A stretch of DNA of 64,000 bases from Halorientalis regularis (GCF_023698535.1 NZ_JALJCL010000011.1:1-64000), one strand, 5' to 3'. Numbered from the stretch's first letter, positions 1-8,055 are shown. The notes: generated by a model from the letters alone, not told the origin. Made by a program: numbers and translations.

Positions 1-81
1 CCGCTTTGTTGCGTCGGCTTCATCGACCTCCGCCAAGATCTGGCGGAGGTCTTCGACAGAGACGTTCTCCAGCCTCGCCAT
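1..81 (-). CDS. Transposase, IS630-type, N-terminal end (partial)
   Basis: The minus strand has an ATG at 81 followed by 27 codons open to the window edge, beginning MARLENVSVEDLRQIL. This matches, from memory, the N-terminus of haloarchaeal IS630-family helix-turn-helix/transposase proteins, which begin MARL.. VSVE(D/E)L and lead into a winged-helix region. The rest lies outside the window. A T-rich stretch around 113-124 just upstream could be the left end of the element, but only one end is visible, so no inverted repeat or target duplication can be checked. It is the only mobile-element signal in the window. Confidence 0.6.
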   Translation of the reverse strand, partial: MARLENVSVEDLRQILAEVDEADATKR

Positions 82-334
82 ACCTCTTCTCGTGGCTGGA
101 GTTCCATGAAGTTTTAGCCCTCAGTATCACTGCGTTCGGACTCGGTAAACCGCCTCACTGCGCTCGGCGGATGCTCACGCAGCCGCCAGCAGACGTGTTT
201 CCAGCGAGCCCCATTCTTTGCACCGCTGGGATCACTCTCTACCCACTGTTCGCCTCGGTGGTCGCGGCCGACTTCGATCAGTGTGTGATTTGCAAACACC
301 GCACTTAATTTACCAGGCGTTCACAGTTGAGGAT
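82..334. other. Intergenic stretch between transposase end and P450
   Basis: About 250 bases without a convincing gene. A minus-strand open frame (299-114, GTG start) covers most of it but has no promoter at a suitable distance and no recognised domain. A small inverted motif (CCGCC near 150, CGGCGG near 166) lies within sequence typical of haloarchaeal intergenic debris. The last 30 bases hold the P450 promoter. Confidence 0.4.
305..312 (+). promoter_or_regulatory. TATA box of the P450 gene
   Basis: TTAATTTA is centred 26 nt before the ATG at 335, the spacing expected for archaeal TBP-driven transcription starting at or next to the start codon. It supports the ATG at 335 over an upstream in-frame start at 218. 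Confidence 0.6.
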
Positions 335-1753
335 ATGTCATCCGACGCCGATCAGGGGGAGCGGGCGGCTGGCGAGTCGACTGGGGCGACAACATCGGCG
401 GACGCGACCGACGCGCCGCTCGCACCGTACCCGCCGAATCTCGATCCGCCGTGGTTGCACTTCACGGGGATGATGGCGGATCTGATCGACTTCGGTGAGC
501 GGGCGCTGGCGACGCGTGATGTCTGTCGCGTGCGGATGCTGGGTCGTGGCGACCAGTACGCCGTGGGGCATCCCGATCACATCAAACGTGTCCTCGTCAC
601 GGAGCGGGAGAAGTTCCGCAAATCACGGGACTTCCGCATCGCCTTCGGGGAGGGACTGTTGACGGTCGAGGGCGAGGAGTGGCGGGCACAGCGGGACGCG
701 ATGCAACCCCTGTTCACCCGGGATAGCGTGCTGGGCTACGCGGACGGCATCGTCGAGCAGGTCCAGCGACGGGTCGACCGCTGGGCGGACGGGCAGCGGC
801 TGGACCTCCAGCGGGAGTTCACCGATCTGGCACTGGACGTCCTCTTCGCGACGGTGCTGGGGCGGGAACTCGAACTGGACGGCGACCGGCGGTTGCGCGA
901 GAGTGCCGAACACCTTCACGAGTGGTTCCAGCCCACGTCGTATCTCCTGCCCGAGTGGATGCCGACGCCCGCACGCCGGCGGTTCAAGCGGGCCAAGCGG
1001 ACGCTCGAAGCGGAGGCCGAGCGCCTCCTCGACGAACGCGCCGGGGAGGCACCGGCCGATCCCGCCGAGGCCGAGGACCTGCTGTCCCTGCTGGTCGGGT
1101 TGCGCGAGGCCGGAGTCGCGGATTCGGGAATGCTGACCGACGAGCGGTTGCGCGATCAGATGGTGACCATCGTCTTCGCCGGTCACGACACCACCACGAC
1201 GACGCTGACGTTCAGCTTCTGGGCGCTGGCGAACCACCCCGAGATTCGCGAGCGGTTCCACGCCGAAATCGACGCGCTGGACGGGCCGCCGACGGTCGAC
1301 GACCTGGACGACCTGCCGGTCACGGAACGGGTCGTGACCGAGACGTTGCGGCTGTATCCGCCGGTGTACCAACTGCCTCGTCTGACGACCGAGCCGGTCG
1401 TCTTCGACGGATATCGGGTGCCAGAAGACGAACTGGTCGGGCTGGCGATCCGACACGTCCACCGCGACCCGCGGTTCTACGACGACCCCGATACGTTCCG
1501 GCCGTCGCGGTGGGACGGCGACCTCCGATCCGAACTCCACGACTTCGCGTACGCGCCGTTCGGGGGCGGCCCACGCATCTGTATCGGTCGGCAGTTCGCG
1601 CTCTTGGAGGCGAAACTGACGCTGGCGACCATCGGACAGCAGTACGATCTGGGCTGGCTGGGCGAGAACGACGCCGACGGCGAACCACCGGTCTCGCCGG
1701 AGATGACCCTCCGGATGGAACCGGGCCAGGAGTTCCTGGTGACCGAGCGCTGA
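335..1753 (+). CDS. Cytochrome P450
   Basis: A 472-residue haem-thiolate monooxygenase, soluble, with no signal or membrane segment. All P450 landmarks are present: the I-helix AGHDTT oxygen-activation motif near residues 279-285, the K-helix ExxR (ETLR) near 336-339, and the haem loop FGGGPRICIG near 408-417, whose Cys is the iron ligand. It resembles the CYP174-like haloarchaeal P450s, whose natural substrate and redox partner are not established; no ferredoxin or reductase gene is adjacent. The ATG at 335 is chosen because the first 39 residues of the longer frame look non-coding and a TATA element sits 26 nt upstream. Its stop at 1751-1753 abuts the convergent ASCH gene. Confidence 0.93.
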   Translation: MSSDADQGERAAGESTGATTSADATDAPLAPYPPNLDPPWLHFTGMMADLIDFGERALATRDVCRVRMLGRGDQYAVGHPDHIKRVLVTEREKFRKSRDFRIAFGEGLLTVEGEEWRAQRDAMQPLFTRDSVLGYADGIVEQVQRRVDRWADGQRLDLQREFTDLALDVLFATVLGRELELDGDRRLRESAEHLHEWFQPTSYLLPEWMPTPARRRFKRAKRTLEAEAERLLDERAGEAPADPAEAEDLLSLLVGLREAGVADSGMLTDERLRDQMVTIVFAGHDTTTTTLTFSFWALANHPEIRERFHAEIDALDGPPTVDDLDDLPVTERVVTETLRLYPPVYQLPRLTTEPVVFDGYRVPEDELVGLAIRHVHRDPRFYDDPDTFRPSRWDGDLRSELHDFAYAPFGGGPRICIGRQFALLEAKLTLATIGQQYDLGWLGENDADGEPPVSPEMTLRMEPGQEFLVTER

Positions 1754-2065
1754 CTACTGTTTCTCGAAGCGGTGCATCACGATCTCGGAGTCGTCGTCCC
1801 ACTCGAAGTTGTCGTGGGCGCGCTCGAGAATCTGCTTGTAGTGATCGAGGTCGCGGGCACCTTCGGCCTGGGCGTCTTCGTCGGTCATGTCGCCCAGGGT
1901 TCGGTCGTCGACAGCGACGACCTCGAAGCTGGTATCGTCGATCTCGAAGGTGTCACCCTCCTCGGCGTACTGCTGGCCGCGGTGGATCTGGGTCACTTCG
2001 CCGTCGAGGGCTTGACTCTGCATCCGGTCGCTGGGGAGCAGCGTACTGGGTTCGAGTTCGGACAC
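1754..2065 (-). CDS. ASCH domain protein
   Basis: A 103-residue acidic protein with the ASCH fold: a beta-barrel start (GEVTQIHRGQQYAEEGDTF), a central VAVDDRTLGDMT strand-turn, and a C-terminal W-D-D...VMHRFE strand. ASCH domains are PUA-related and are thought to bind RNA or act on modified nucleosides; a few bacterial members are N4-acetylcytidine amidohydrolases. No catalytic assignment is possible here. The gene is convergent with the P450 gene with no spacer and lies 55 nt downstream of the ABC exporter operon on the same strand, so it may receive read-through. Confidence 0.75.
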   Translation of the reverse strand: MSELEPSTLLPSDRMQSQALDGEVTQIHRGQQYAEEGDTFEIDDTSFEVVAVDDRTLGDMTDEDAQAEGARDLDHYKQILERAHDNFEWDDDSEIVMHRFEKQ

Positions 2066-2120
2066 ACAGGGGAGAGGGGCTGGCGACCCAAAACGGTTCA
2101 GCTTGCGGCACCGGGTTCGA

Positions 2121-2993
2121 TCAGTCGACCAGGCCGTAGCCGCGCCGGAACAGCTCCACGTCGAGGGCGACGACGGCCAGGGTCAGCACGGAGAGGACGG
2201 CCAGGGACTCGTTGGGCGGGAGTTCGGCCGCGCCGAAGAAACCGTAGCGCACGCCGTTGACCATGTAAACCATCGGATTGAACAGCGAAACGGTGTAGGC
2301 GATGCCCTCCAGCGCGTCCAGCGAGTAGAAGACGCCGCCGAAGAAGACCAGTGGGCGGAGGATGAACTGGTTGAGGACGGTGAGGTAGTCGAAGTCACGC
2401 GCCCAGAGCCCGCCGACGACGCCGAAACTCGCAAAGAGCAGGCAGATGACGAGCATGAACGCCACCAGGTAGAGCGGGCGCGCGACGGGCACGCTGGTGA
2501 ACAGTAGGCCGATCAGCCCGATGATGATCCCGACGACGAGGCCGCGCAGTGCCGACGAGAGGATGTAGGCCAGCACCATCGAGGTGTAGGGGAGCGGCGA
2601 GGTCAGGACCTCGTGGATGTACTCGTTCCATCTGCCGTGGAAGATCGAAAAGGACGAGTTCTCGAAAGCGTTCGAGATGGCACCAAGGACGATGAGGCCG
2701 GGGAGGATGAACGCGATGTACTCGATCTCCCGGCCATCGAGGACGAACGAGTCGATCCGGCCGCCGAGGATGACGCCGAACACCGAGAAGTAGAGGACGT
2801 TCGTGATCGCCGGCGGGAGGAACGTGTTCCGGGGCCGCCGGACGAACCGCAACACCTCACGGTGAAACAGCGTCCGGAAGCCGGTCGGGAGCAGGCGGTC
2901 GAGGAGGCCGGGGCTGGCAGTCGCGGTCGTCGCCCCCTCGGTCGCGGCGTTCCCGCCGTCGCTCGCCACGCCGACCTCGTCGTCCCCGTTCAT
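2121..2993 (-). CDS. ABC-2 type transporter permease
   Basis: A 290-residue integral membrane protein of the ABC-2 (DrrB/NodJ-like) exporter family. A 35-residue Ala/Thr/Glu-rich cytoplasmic N-tail precedes an amphipathic segment (FHREVLRFVRRPRNTFLPP) and six hydrophobic helices; the last cytoplasmic loop carries the FNPMVYMVNGVRYGFFG motif typical of the family. The start overlaps the end of the upstream ATPase gene by 4 nt (ATGA), so the two are translationally coupled and form one exporter. The substrate (drug, polysaccharide or lipid) cannot be inferred. Confidence 0.9.
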   Translation of the reverse strand: MNGDDEVGVASDGGNAATEGATTATASPGLLDRLLPTGFRTLFHREVLRFVRRPRNTFLPPAITNVLYFSVFGVILGGRIDSFVLDGREIEYIAFILPGLIVLGAISNAFENSSFSIFHGRWNEYIHEVLTSPLPYTSMVLAYILSSALRGLVVGIIIGLIGLLFTSVPVARPLYLVAFMLVICLLFASFGVVGGLWARDFDYLTVLNQFILRPLVFFGGVFYSLDALEGIAYTVSLFNPMVYMVNGVRYGFFGAAELPPNESLAVLSVLTLAVVALDVELFRRGYGLVD

Positions 2994-3922
2994 GCTTCCA
3001 CCGCGCTCCCGGTGCGGGTCATGTCGACGAACACCTCTTCGAGCGACGCACGTTCGATGTCGACTTCGGTGACGGTGTAGCCCATCGCCTCCAGCTGGCG
3101 GAGCAGGTCGGGGACCACCGAACTCCCGCGGGCGGCGGTGACGACGAGGTCGCTGTCCTCGATCCGGGCGTCGTGCACGTCGGACAGATTCAGTTCGGGC
3201 GCGGTCGCGGGCGTCGAGCCCATCGAGACGGTGATGCGGTCGGTGCCCCGGTCCATCAGCTCGTCGGGGCTGGCCTCCTCGACCTTGCAGCCCTCGTCCA
3301 TGATCGCAACCCGGTCACAGAGGCGTTCGGCCTCCTCGATGTAGTGGGTGGTCAGCAGGATGGTCGTCCCGGCGTCGTTCATGCGGTTGATCACGTCCCA
3401 GAGGTCCCGGCGCAACTGCACGTCGACGCCGGCGGTCGGTTCGTCGAGGATCAACAGGTCGGGGTCGGAGACCAGCGCTCGCGCGAGCATGAACCGTCGT
3501 TTCATCCCGCCGGAGAGCCAGTCGAAGCGTGTGTCCCGTTTCTCGTAGATACCGACGGTCTTGAGTGCCTCCTCGGCCCGGCGGGTGGCTTCACCCGAGG
3601 GGATGCCGTGGTAGCCGGCCTTGTGTTCGAGGACTTCCTGGATCGGGAAGAACCGATCCACGTTGTACTCTTGGGGGGCCAGGCCGATGGCGTCGCGGGC
3701 CTGCTGGTACTCGGCCTCGACGTCGTGGCCGAACACGGCCGCCTCGCCGTCGGTGCGGTGGGCCAGGCCGACGAGGATGTTGATGAAGGTGGTCTTGCCT
3801 GCGCCGTTGGGTCCGAGGAGCCCGAAGAACTCCCCGGCCTCGACCGAGATGTCGAGTCCGTCGAGGGCCCGCACGTCGTCGTACTCCTTGACGAGATTCC
3901 GGGCTCGGATGGCCAGTGTCAT
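2990..3922 (-). CDS. ABC transporter ATP-binding protein (ABC-2 exporter)
   Basis: A 310-residue ATPase that energises the permease encoded immediately downstream. Walker A is GPNGAGKTT (37-45), the signature LSGGM is at 136-140, Walker B LLILDEPTAG at about 156-165, and the H-switch is His193 in TTHYIEEAE. The C-terminal 80 residues form the small accessory domain seen in DrrA-type exporters. First gene of a two-gene operon. A minus-strand T-rich element near 3948 gives an acceptable promoter distance. Confidence 0.93.
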   Translation of the reverse strand: MTLAIRARNLVKEYDDVRALDGLDISVEAGEFFGLLGPNGAGKTTFINILVGLAHRTDGEAAVFGHDVEAEYQQARDAIGLAPQEYNVDRFFPIQEVLEHKAGYHGIPSGEATRRAEEALKTVGIYEKRDTRFDWLSGGMKRRFMLARALVSDPDLLILDEPTAGVDVQLRRDLWDVINRMNDAGTTILLTTHYIEEAERLCDRVAIMDEGCKVEEASPDELMDRGTDRITVSMGSTPATAPELNLSDVHDARIEDSDLVVTAARGSSVVPDLLRQLEAMGYTVTEVDIERASLEEVFVDMTRTGSAVEA

Positions 3923-4248
3923 TATCCACTGTCAGCACTCCTGGGCGGGTAAGCCCCACGTTCTCGGGTCGTCGCCCGACCCCAGGATTCGCCGCCGAAC
4001 GGCAAGTAATTCGCATCGAACGCGGTTCCGAAGGCCGGAACATTGATATGACTTGGCAGATATGGAGAGACCAAGAGACCGAACCGAGTCAGCACCGGCC
4101 ACACTGCTGGGCCGTCGCGTTGCTGGCCACAAGGGGGGACGGCACCACATCGACAGCGTGCATAGTGTGCGCTGGCGGACGCGACGACGGCGTATCCGTC
4201 GACGACCAGGGGATGGTCGGGGGCTCGTGTCGGTCGGACGGTAGAACA
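3923..4248. other. Divergent intergenic region, 326 bp
   Basis: Separates the ABC exporter (minus strand) from the DUF6230-like cluster (plus strand) and should hold promoters for both. No open frame here has gene-like composition. I see no convincing TATA element at the right distance before the ATG at 4249, so that cluster may have a leadered transcript or its start may lie elsewhere. Confidence 0.4.
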
Positions 4249-4911
4249 ATGTACGATACCAAACGGCTAGCCAGCGGCGTTGGCGTGTTGCTTACGTTGT
4301 GGGCCTTGGTCGGGCTGTTGATACTGAGTACGGGGGTGGGCGTCTCGGTGCCGCTGAGCAGCACTGGGGGATTCAACGTATCGGCCGACTACCTGACAGC
4401 GTCCGAGGCGACCGTCGTGCCCGCCAAGACCAAGATCGTCACGCCATCGGTGCTGTTCGAGGTAGAGCGCAGTTACATCCGCGATCTGAACTTACAGAAG
4501 ACGCTGAACGTCAGCGACGTGCCGGGACTCACGGGACGGTTACAGATACAGATCCGGGCCGAAGAAGCGACGGCGGATGGCGTCGCGTTCAAGACCGACC
4601 GGATCACCGCCCAGACCGCGACCTGGCGGGGGTTCGTCCTCGACGAACGGACGGGGCCAAAGATCTTCGACCGGTTCAAAGCCTACGCCGGGCCGAATCC
4701 GAACCAGGCACCCAACACCAACGACCCGCTCCAGGTCGAGGGCAGCGACCCGGGTGCGATCAGGCCGAGCGACGGCGACCCGGCCTTCGAGTTGCGCGGG
4801 GCGAAGATCACGACCTCGACGCTCTCGGCGGATCGACTCCAGCTCTCGGATCTCTCCCTGCGAGTACGCTACGACTTCAACAACGACGGTGAGTTCGAAT
4901 ATGGCGCGTGA
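4249..4911 (+). CDS. Membrane-anchored exported protein, DUF6230-like
   Basis: A 220-residue protein with one N-terminal membrane segment (about residues 10-32) followed by a beta-rich exported domain that opens with GGFNVSADYLTASEATV. This opening, and repeated short amphipathic strands, resemble from memory the DUF6230 proteins of Actinobacteria. No Cys, catalytic motif or C-terminal anchor is seen. The ATG at 4249 is preferred because upstream in-frame sequence (from 3916) lacks coding character. Its last 11 nt overlap the next gene, and the three genes 4249-6609 form one overlapping cluster. Confidence 0.7.
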   Translation: MYDTKRLASGVGVLLTLWALVGLLILSTGVGVSVPLSSTGGFNVSADYLTASEATVVPAKTKIVTPSVLFEVERSYIRDLNLQKTLNVSDVPGLTGRLQIQIRAEEATADGVAFKTDRITAQTATWRGFVLDERTGPKIFDRFKAYAGPNPNQAPNTNDPLQVEGSDPGAIRPSDGDPAFELRGAKITTSTLSADRLQLSDLSLRVRYDFNNDGEFEYGA

Positions 4912-6148
4912 CGACACGACCGACGACGGGGCGGCGACCGACAGTGATCCGTCGTCCGGGCGTCCGGACGGCCCTCGCGCCCGCTTGGACCGGTGGACTG
5001 CGACCAGACCGACGCTCGGTGCGACGCTGTTGGCGCTCGGGAGTACCGTCCTCGGCTGGCGCGTCCTCGCCCAGCTGTCGACGGTCCCGATGGGGCGTAT
5101 CACGCCGGTGGGCTTCGCCGGCGCGACGGCACCGTTCGTCGGCATCGTCCTCGGGCTGTTCGTCCTCGCGAGGCCCGAGAAGGCCCGACTCGCTGGCGGT
5201 GCCGGCTTCGGGCTGGTCGGGTTCACTTTCGCCGGCCTCCTGCTCTCGGGCGTTCCGTTCGCCCACCCGGAACTGGTCTTCACCGGGTTCGTGATCGGCG
5301 GGATCGGCGCGGTGATCTGTCTGGCCTGGGACCGCGACAGTACCGTCCGCATCGAGCGGGGGCTGGTGTTCCGCGCCGGCCGTGCCGCGCTGGTCTGTGG
5401 CCTCGTGCTGGCGCTCGCCTTCACCGCCGCGCCGGCCGTCTCCGGTGACACGTTCCCCGCCCAGTCGGACACACTGGACGGGTTCGTCGTGAGTCAGTCG
5501 TCACTCGACGCCGGGATGTACAGCTACCAGACCGACTGTGACACCGACCCCGGCTTCGCCATCGGCGGCGAAGACTGTCTCGATATCACCGTCGACAGCA
5601 CGAGCCAGGAGACCATCGACCGGGTCGCGCGCCAGCAACTCGACAGCACGAGCGTCGCGGACGTGGAGATCAACGACTTCCTCATCTACGAGAACCTCTT
5701 CACCGACCTGCGTGGCGGCCGGAACGTCTACTTCGAGCTGACGGCCTCACAGGCCGTCGCGTCGAGTGAAACCGACAACGGCCGCGCCATCGACGTGTAC
5801 GTCTCGGAGTTCCGCTCGGAGAAACTGACCGCCCGGCTGGACCTGATCGAGTTCCCTGGTACGCCCGGCATCCCGGCGGACAACATCGCCTACTGGACCT
5901 GTACGCCGCACAACGACCGCGGCTTCGGGACGATCAACGACATCCGGCTCGGGCTGGACACCAACCCGCGGCTGACCAGCGGCCGCGACGTGTCGCTGCT
6001 GGCCCACCAGCTCGGTAGCTCCGAGACGGTGCTGACCGATTTCAAGCTCAAGATCGGTGCCGAACTGGGTAACAAGAGCGGCGTCCGCGAGCCCATCCCG
6101 GCCGACGACGGGCCGACCGAGCCGAGGAACCCCGACAAGTGTCTATGA
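4901..6148 (+). CDS. Multi-pass membrane protein with large exported domain, DUF6114-like N-terminal half
   Basis: A 415-residue protein in two parts. After an acidic 25-residue tail come four or five hydrophobic helices (about 30-150) with the pattern LGATLLALGSTVLGW and LGLFVLARPEKARLAGGAG, which resembles DUF6114 membrane proteins and is echoed in the next gene (LLRPERARELGVLG). A further helix at about 160-178 ends in AAPAVSGDTF and leads into a 240-residue exported beta-rich domain with LDGFVVSQSSLDAG and several Cys. That second part resembles the exported domain of the preceding gene. The start overlaps the upstream gene by 11 nt; the stop overlaps the next start by 4 nt. Confidence 0.7.
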   Translation: MARDDTTDDGAATDSDPSSGRPDGPRARLDRWTATRPTLGATLLALGSTVLGWRVLAQLSTVPMGRITPVGFAGATAPFVGIVLGLFVLARPEKARLAGGAGFGLVGFTFAGLLLSGVPFAHPELVFTGFVIGGIGAVICLAWDRDSTVRIERGLVFRAGRAALVCGLVLALAFTAAPAVSGDTFPAQSDTLDGFVVSQSSLDAGMYSYQTDCDTDPGFAIGGEDCLDITVDSTSQETIDRVARQQLDSTSVADVEINDFLIYENLFTDLRGGRNVYFELTASQAVASSETDNGRAIDVYVSEFRSEKLTARLDLIEFPGTPGIPADNIAYWTCTPHNDRGFGTINDIRLGLDTNPRLTSGRDVSLLAHQLGSSETVLTDFKLKIGAELGNKSGVREPIPADDGPTEPRNPDKCL

Positions 6149-6609
6149 CGACCGACGGGCCCGAGATCGCCGCCGGCTCCGACGGCGTTTTGACCGCCGC
6201 GGACGAGGAGGCCGACGTGGAGACGATTACGTTCGCCGAGTGGCGTCGTGCCCGCCCGTTCGCCGGTGCCGTCTTGCTCGTGGCCGGCGGGCTACTCGTC
6301 GCCTGGCCGTCGCTCCAGGTCGTGTTGAGCACCCAGCCGTACGATGCCTATCCGACCTCCAGTCTCGGGACCGTCGTCGGCGCGGGTATCGTCTTCGTCG
6401 GCGTGGCGGCGCTGTTACGACCCGAGCGGGCGCGGGAACTCGGTGTTCTGGGCCTCGTACTCGCGTCGGTCTCCTTCCTGGTCGCGTTCGGCGGCTATCT
6501 GATCGGCATGCTGATCGCGAGCGCGGGCGGGATCCTCTGTTTCGCCTGGCGACCGACCGAGGAGTACGAGCGGTTGATCCTGGACGAAGAGAGCGACAAA
6601 GAGACGTAG
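6145..6609 (+). CDS. Four-helix membrane protein, DUF6114-like
   Basis: A 154-residue protein with an acidic N-tail and four hydrophobic helices; the second loop carries RPERARELG, matching RPEKARLAG in the gene before. From memory this is the DUF6114 architecture, which in Actinobacteria is usually next to a DUF6230 gene. ATG 6145 overlaps the preceding stop as ATGA; a GTG two codons earlier (6139) is possible. Function unknown; position and topology suggest it forms a membrane complex with the two upstream products. Confidence 0.75.
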   Translation: MTTDGPEIAAGSDGVLTAADEEADVETITFAEWRRARPFAGAVLLVAGGLLVAWPSLQVVLSTQPYDAYPTSSLGTVVGAGIVFVGVAALLRPERARELGVLGLVLASVSFLVAFGGYLIGMLIASAGGILCFAWRPTEEYERLILDEESDKET

Positions 6610-6610
6610 C

Positions 6611-6964
6611 TCAGCGGCCGAGTTTCTCGCGGCTGATCTTGACGCCGCGGGGCGTGATGATGATCTGATCCTCGTCTTTCTGGACGATGTCGCCGCCGAC
6701 GCCGCGGGCGACCTGCTGGAGCTCGTCCGTAATCTGCTCCATCGTGCGGTCCTGAGTCGTGTGTCGCGTGATGTCGGCCACGACGATGTCCCCCGCGTAC
6801 ACCGCGTCCTTGATATCGATGACGTCCTGTTTCTCGCTGATCTTGGCGATGTGCATCTGCGTGTCGGCCTGTGCCTCCGGCGTCTGGACGCCGTCGAGTT
6901 CGACGTAATCGTCGGTGCGACGCGTCGACCCCGACTCACCCAGGAGTTTGTTCATGAAGCCCAT
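6611..6964 (-). CDS. sepF: SepF, cell division membrane anchor
   Basis: A 117-residue protein. SepF anchors FtsZ to the membrane in archaea that lack FtsA. It begins with the amphipathic membrane-binding helix MGFMNKLLG, followed by a short linker and the SepF core (MHIAKISEKQDVIDIKDAV, then VVADITRHT and a C-terminal IIITPRGVKISREKL strand). The longer frame upstream of 6964 is rejected because a TATA-like element at 6984-6992 (minus strand) lies about 24 nt before this ATG. No other division gene is nearby. Confidence 0.88.
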   Translation of the reverse strand: MGFMNKLLGESGSTRRTDDYVELDGVQTPEAQADTQMHIAKISEKQDVIDIKDAVYAGDIVVADITRHTTQDRTMEQITDELQQVARGVGGDIVQKDEDQIIITPRGVKISREKLGR

Positions 6965-6983
6965 ACCCGCGAAACCGGCGCGC

Positions 6984-6992
6984 AAAAGTATA
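6984..6992 (-). promoter_or_regulatory. TATA box of sepF
   Basis: TATACTTTT on the minus strand, centred about 24 nt before the ATG at 6964; consistent with a leaderless transcript and decides the start. Confidence 0.5.
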
Positions 6993-7085
6993 GGTTTTTC
7001 GTCAGACATACCTACGCGAACTAGCATTTCCGGCCGTCTGGGCCGTCAGACCGGAGAACGGACGGTTCCGGGCGTCGGTCACTCG

Positions 7086-7580
7086 TCAGACGGAAAACTC
7101 GTAGAGATCGTCTCCAACGTGGTGGATGCTGTCGACCACCTTCCCCTCGTCGCCGACCATGTCGTCGCCGTCGGTGCGGGCCCGGCCGACCGCCAGCACC
7201 TTCCCGTGGTTCTCCTCGGCGATGGCGACCAGGTCGCCCGCTTCGATGCTGGGATCGGCCTCGGTGATCCCCGGGCGCATCACGTCGGCCCCGTCGCTGA
7301 CGAACGAGATGGCGCCCGCGTCGACCGTGACGACGTTGCGCTCGGGCGGGTACTCGTTCGCGCCACGGACCGTCAGGAACCGCTCCTGCTCGCCGCGCTC
7401 GTCCTCGATGTAGACGACCGCGGGTTCGCCATCGACCAGCACGAGATCGTAGTCGGTCCCCTCCAGTTCGACCTTCTCGTGGGTGTCGGCGTCCATGGTG
7501 ACGCCGAGTTTCGCCTCCAGCGCGGACTCCAGTTCGTCCACCGCGTCGGCACGGAGGTGGTGCCGTGATTTCACCTGCAT
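7086..7580 (-). CDS. PUA-domain RNA-binding protein
   Basis: A 164-residue protein. The N-terminal 80 residues (MQVKSRHHLRADAVDELE... VYIEDE) form a pre-PUA domain; the C-terminal half is a PUA domain (VVTVDAGAISFVSDGADVMRPGI... IEAGDLVAI...KVLAVGRA). This two-domain layout is the archaeal MCT-1/DENR-like or translation-associated PUA family; an rRNA or tRNA target is likely but unproven. The ATG at 7580 is chosen because a TATA-like TTTATGC lies 26 nt upstream at about 7603-7609 and the upstream frame is non-coding in character. Confidence 0.85.
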   Translation of the reverse strand: MQVKSRHHLRADAVDELESALEAKLGVTMDADTHEKVELEGTDYDLVLVDGEPAVVYIEDERGEQERFLTVRGANEYPPERNVVTVDAGAISFVSDGADVMRPGITEADPSIEAGDLVAIAEENHGKVLAVGRARTDGDDMVGDEGKVVDSIHHVGDDLYEFSV

Positions 7581-7633
7581 ACCCCCCACGTCGCCCGCTC
7601 GCCGCATAAATCGCCCGCTCTCCGGCCCGCGGT

Positions 7634-7647
7634 TATCATGCATGATA
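7634..7647. promoter_or_regulatory. 14-bp perfect palindrome, candidate operator
   Basis: TATCATGCATGATA is a perfect 14-bp inverted repeat in the divergent region between the PUA gene and the DUF7511-type unit, ending 14 nt before the TATA element at 7662. A dimeric regulator could bind there. Confidence 0.4.
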
Positions 7648-7661
7648 TTGGGTAGCAAAGG

Positions 7662-7670
7662 CTTTTATTT
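7662..7670 (+). promoter_or_regulatory. TATA box of the micro-ORF/DUF7511 unit
   Basis: CTTTTATTT preceded by a purine-rich BRE-like GCAAAGG. It is centred 28 nt before the ATG at 7694, placing transcription start at that codon rather than at the DUF7511-type gene 98 nt further on. Confidence 0.55.
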
Positions 7671-7693
7671 GTGATCGAGCTAGCTAAAATTGG

Positions 7694-7795
7694 ATGGCAC
7701 GCTGGTCGCAATCGAGTCACGTCGGACGAGCACAGAGCGTCGAGGCGGATGGATCGTCGACCAGTAGCTGTGTCACCGAGGTGAGCCAGGAATGA
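7694..7795 (+). CDS. Putative leaderless 33-residue small protein
   Basis: An ATG at 7694 opens a 33-codon frame (MARWSQSSHVGRAQSV... to SQE) whose TGA overlaps the next gene's ATG as ATGA at 7792-7795. A TATA element 28 nt upstream places the transcript start on this ATG, so the frame would be translated first and would couple translation of the downstream gene. No similarity is recognised; it may be a leader peptide rather than a stable protein. Confidence 0.4.
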   Translation: MARWSQSSHVGRAQSVEADGSSTSSCVTEVSQE

Positions 7796-7992
7796 GTGTC
7801 GTCGATAGAGCCGCACAAACCGACGAGGGCCAGTTCGACCAACTACCGGAGTTCGAGTTGGAGTGTATGTACGACGACTGGGACGAGCCGACGGAGGTGA
7901 CGATTTTCTCGACCGCCGACGAGGACAGTCTCTACACGGCCTGGCTCACAGCGGACCGGGACCACGCCGTGTCGCTCGCTGACCTGCGGTAG
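7792..7992 (+). CDS. Small acidic haloarchaeal protein, DUF7511-type
   Basis: A 66-residue protein with core ELECMYDDWDEPTEVTIF and end TAWLTADRDHAVSLADLR. This resembles, from memory, the DUF7511 family found widely in haloarchaea, of unknown function. No zinc site or membrane segment. Its ATG overlaps the stop of the upstream 33-codon frame, pointing to translational coupling on one transcript. Confidence 0.75.
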   Translation: MSVVDRAAQTDEGQFDQLPEFELECMYDDWDEPTEVTIFSTADEDSLYTAWLTADRDHAVSLADLR

Positions 7993-8055
7993 GCGATTCG
8001 CGACTCGTTCTCCCACTCGAAAAGGGCTAAGTACTCGCCGGCCGAACGGCCGTAC

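Noticed and set aside
114-299. Minus-strand 61-codon open frame upstream of the P450 gene
   Set aside because: Gene-like in places (GRDHRGEQWVES), but it starts with GTG, has no promoter at a usable distance, overlaps the likely transposon end and matches no family I know.
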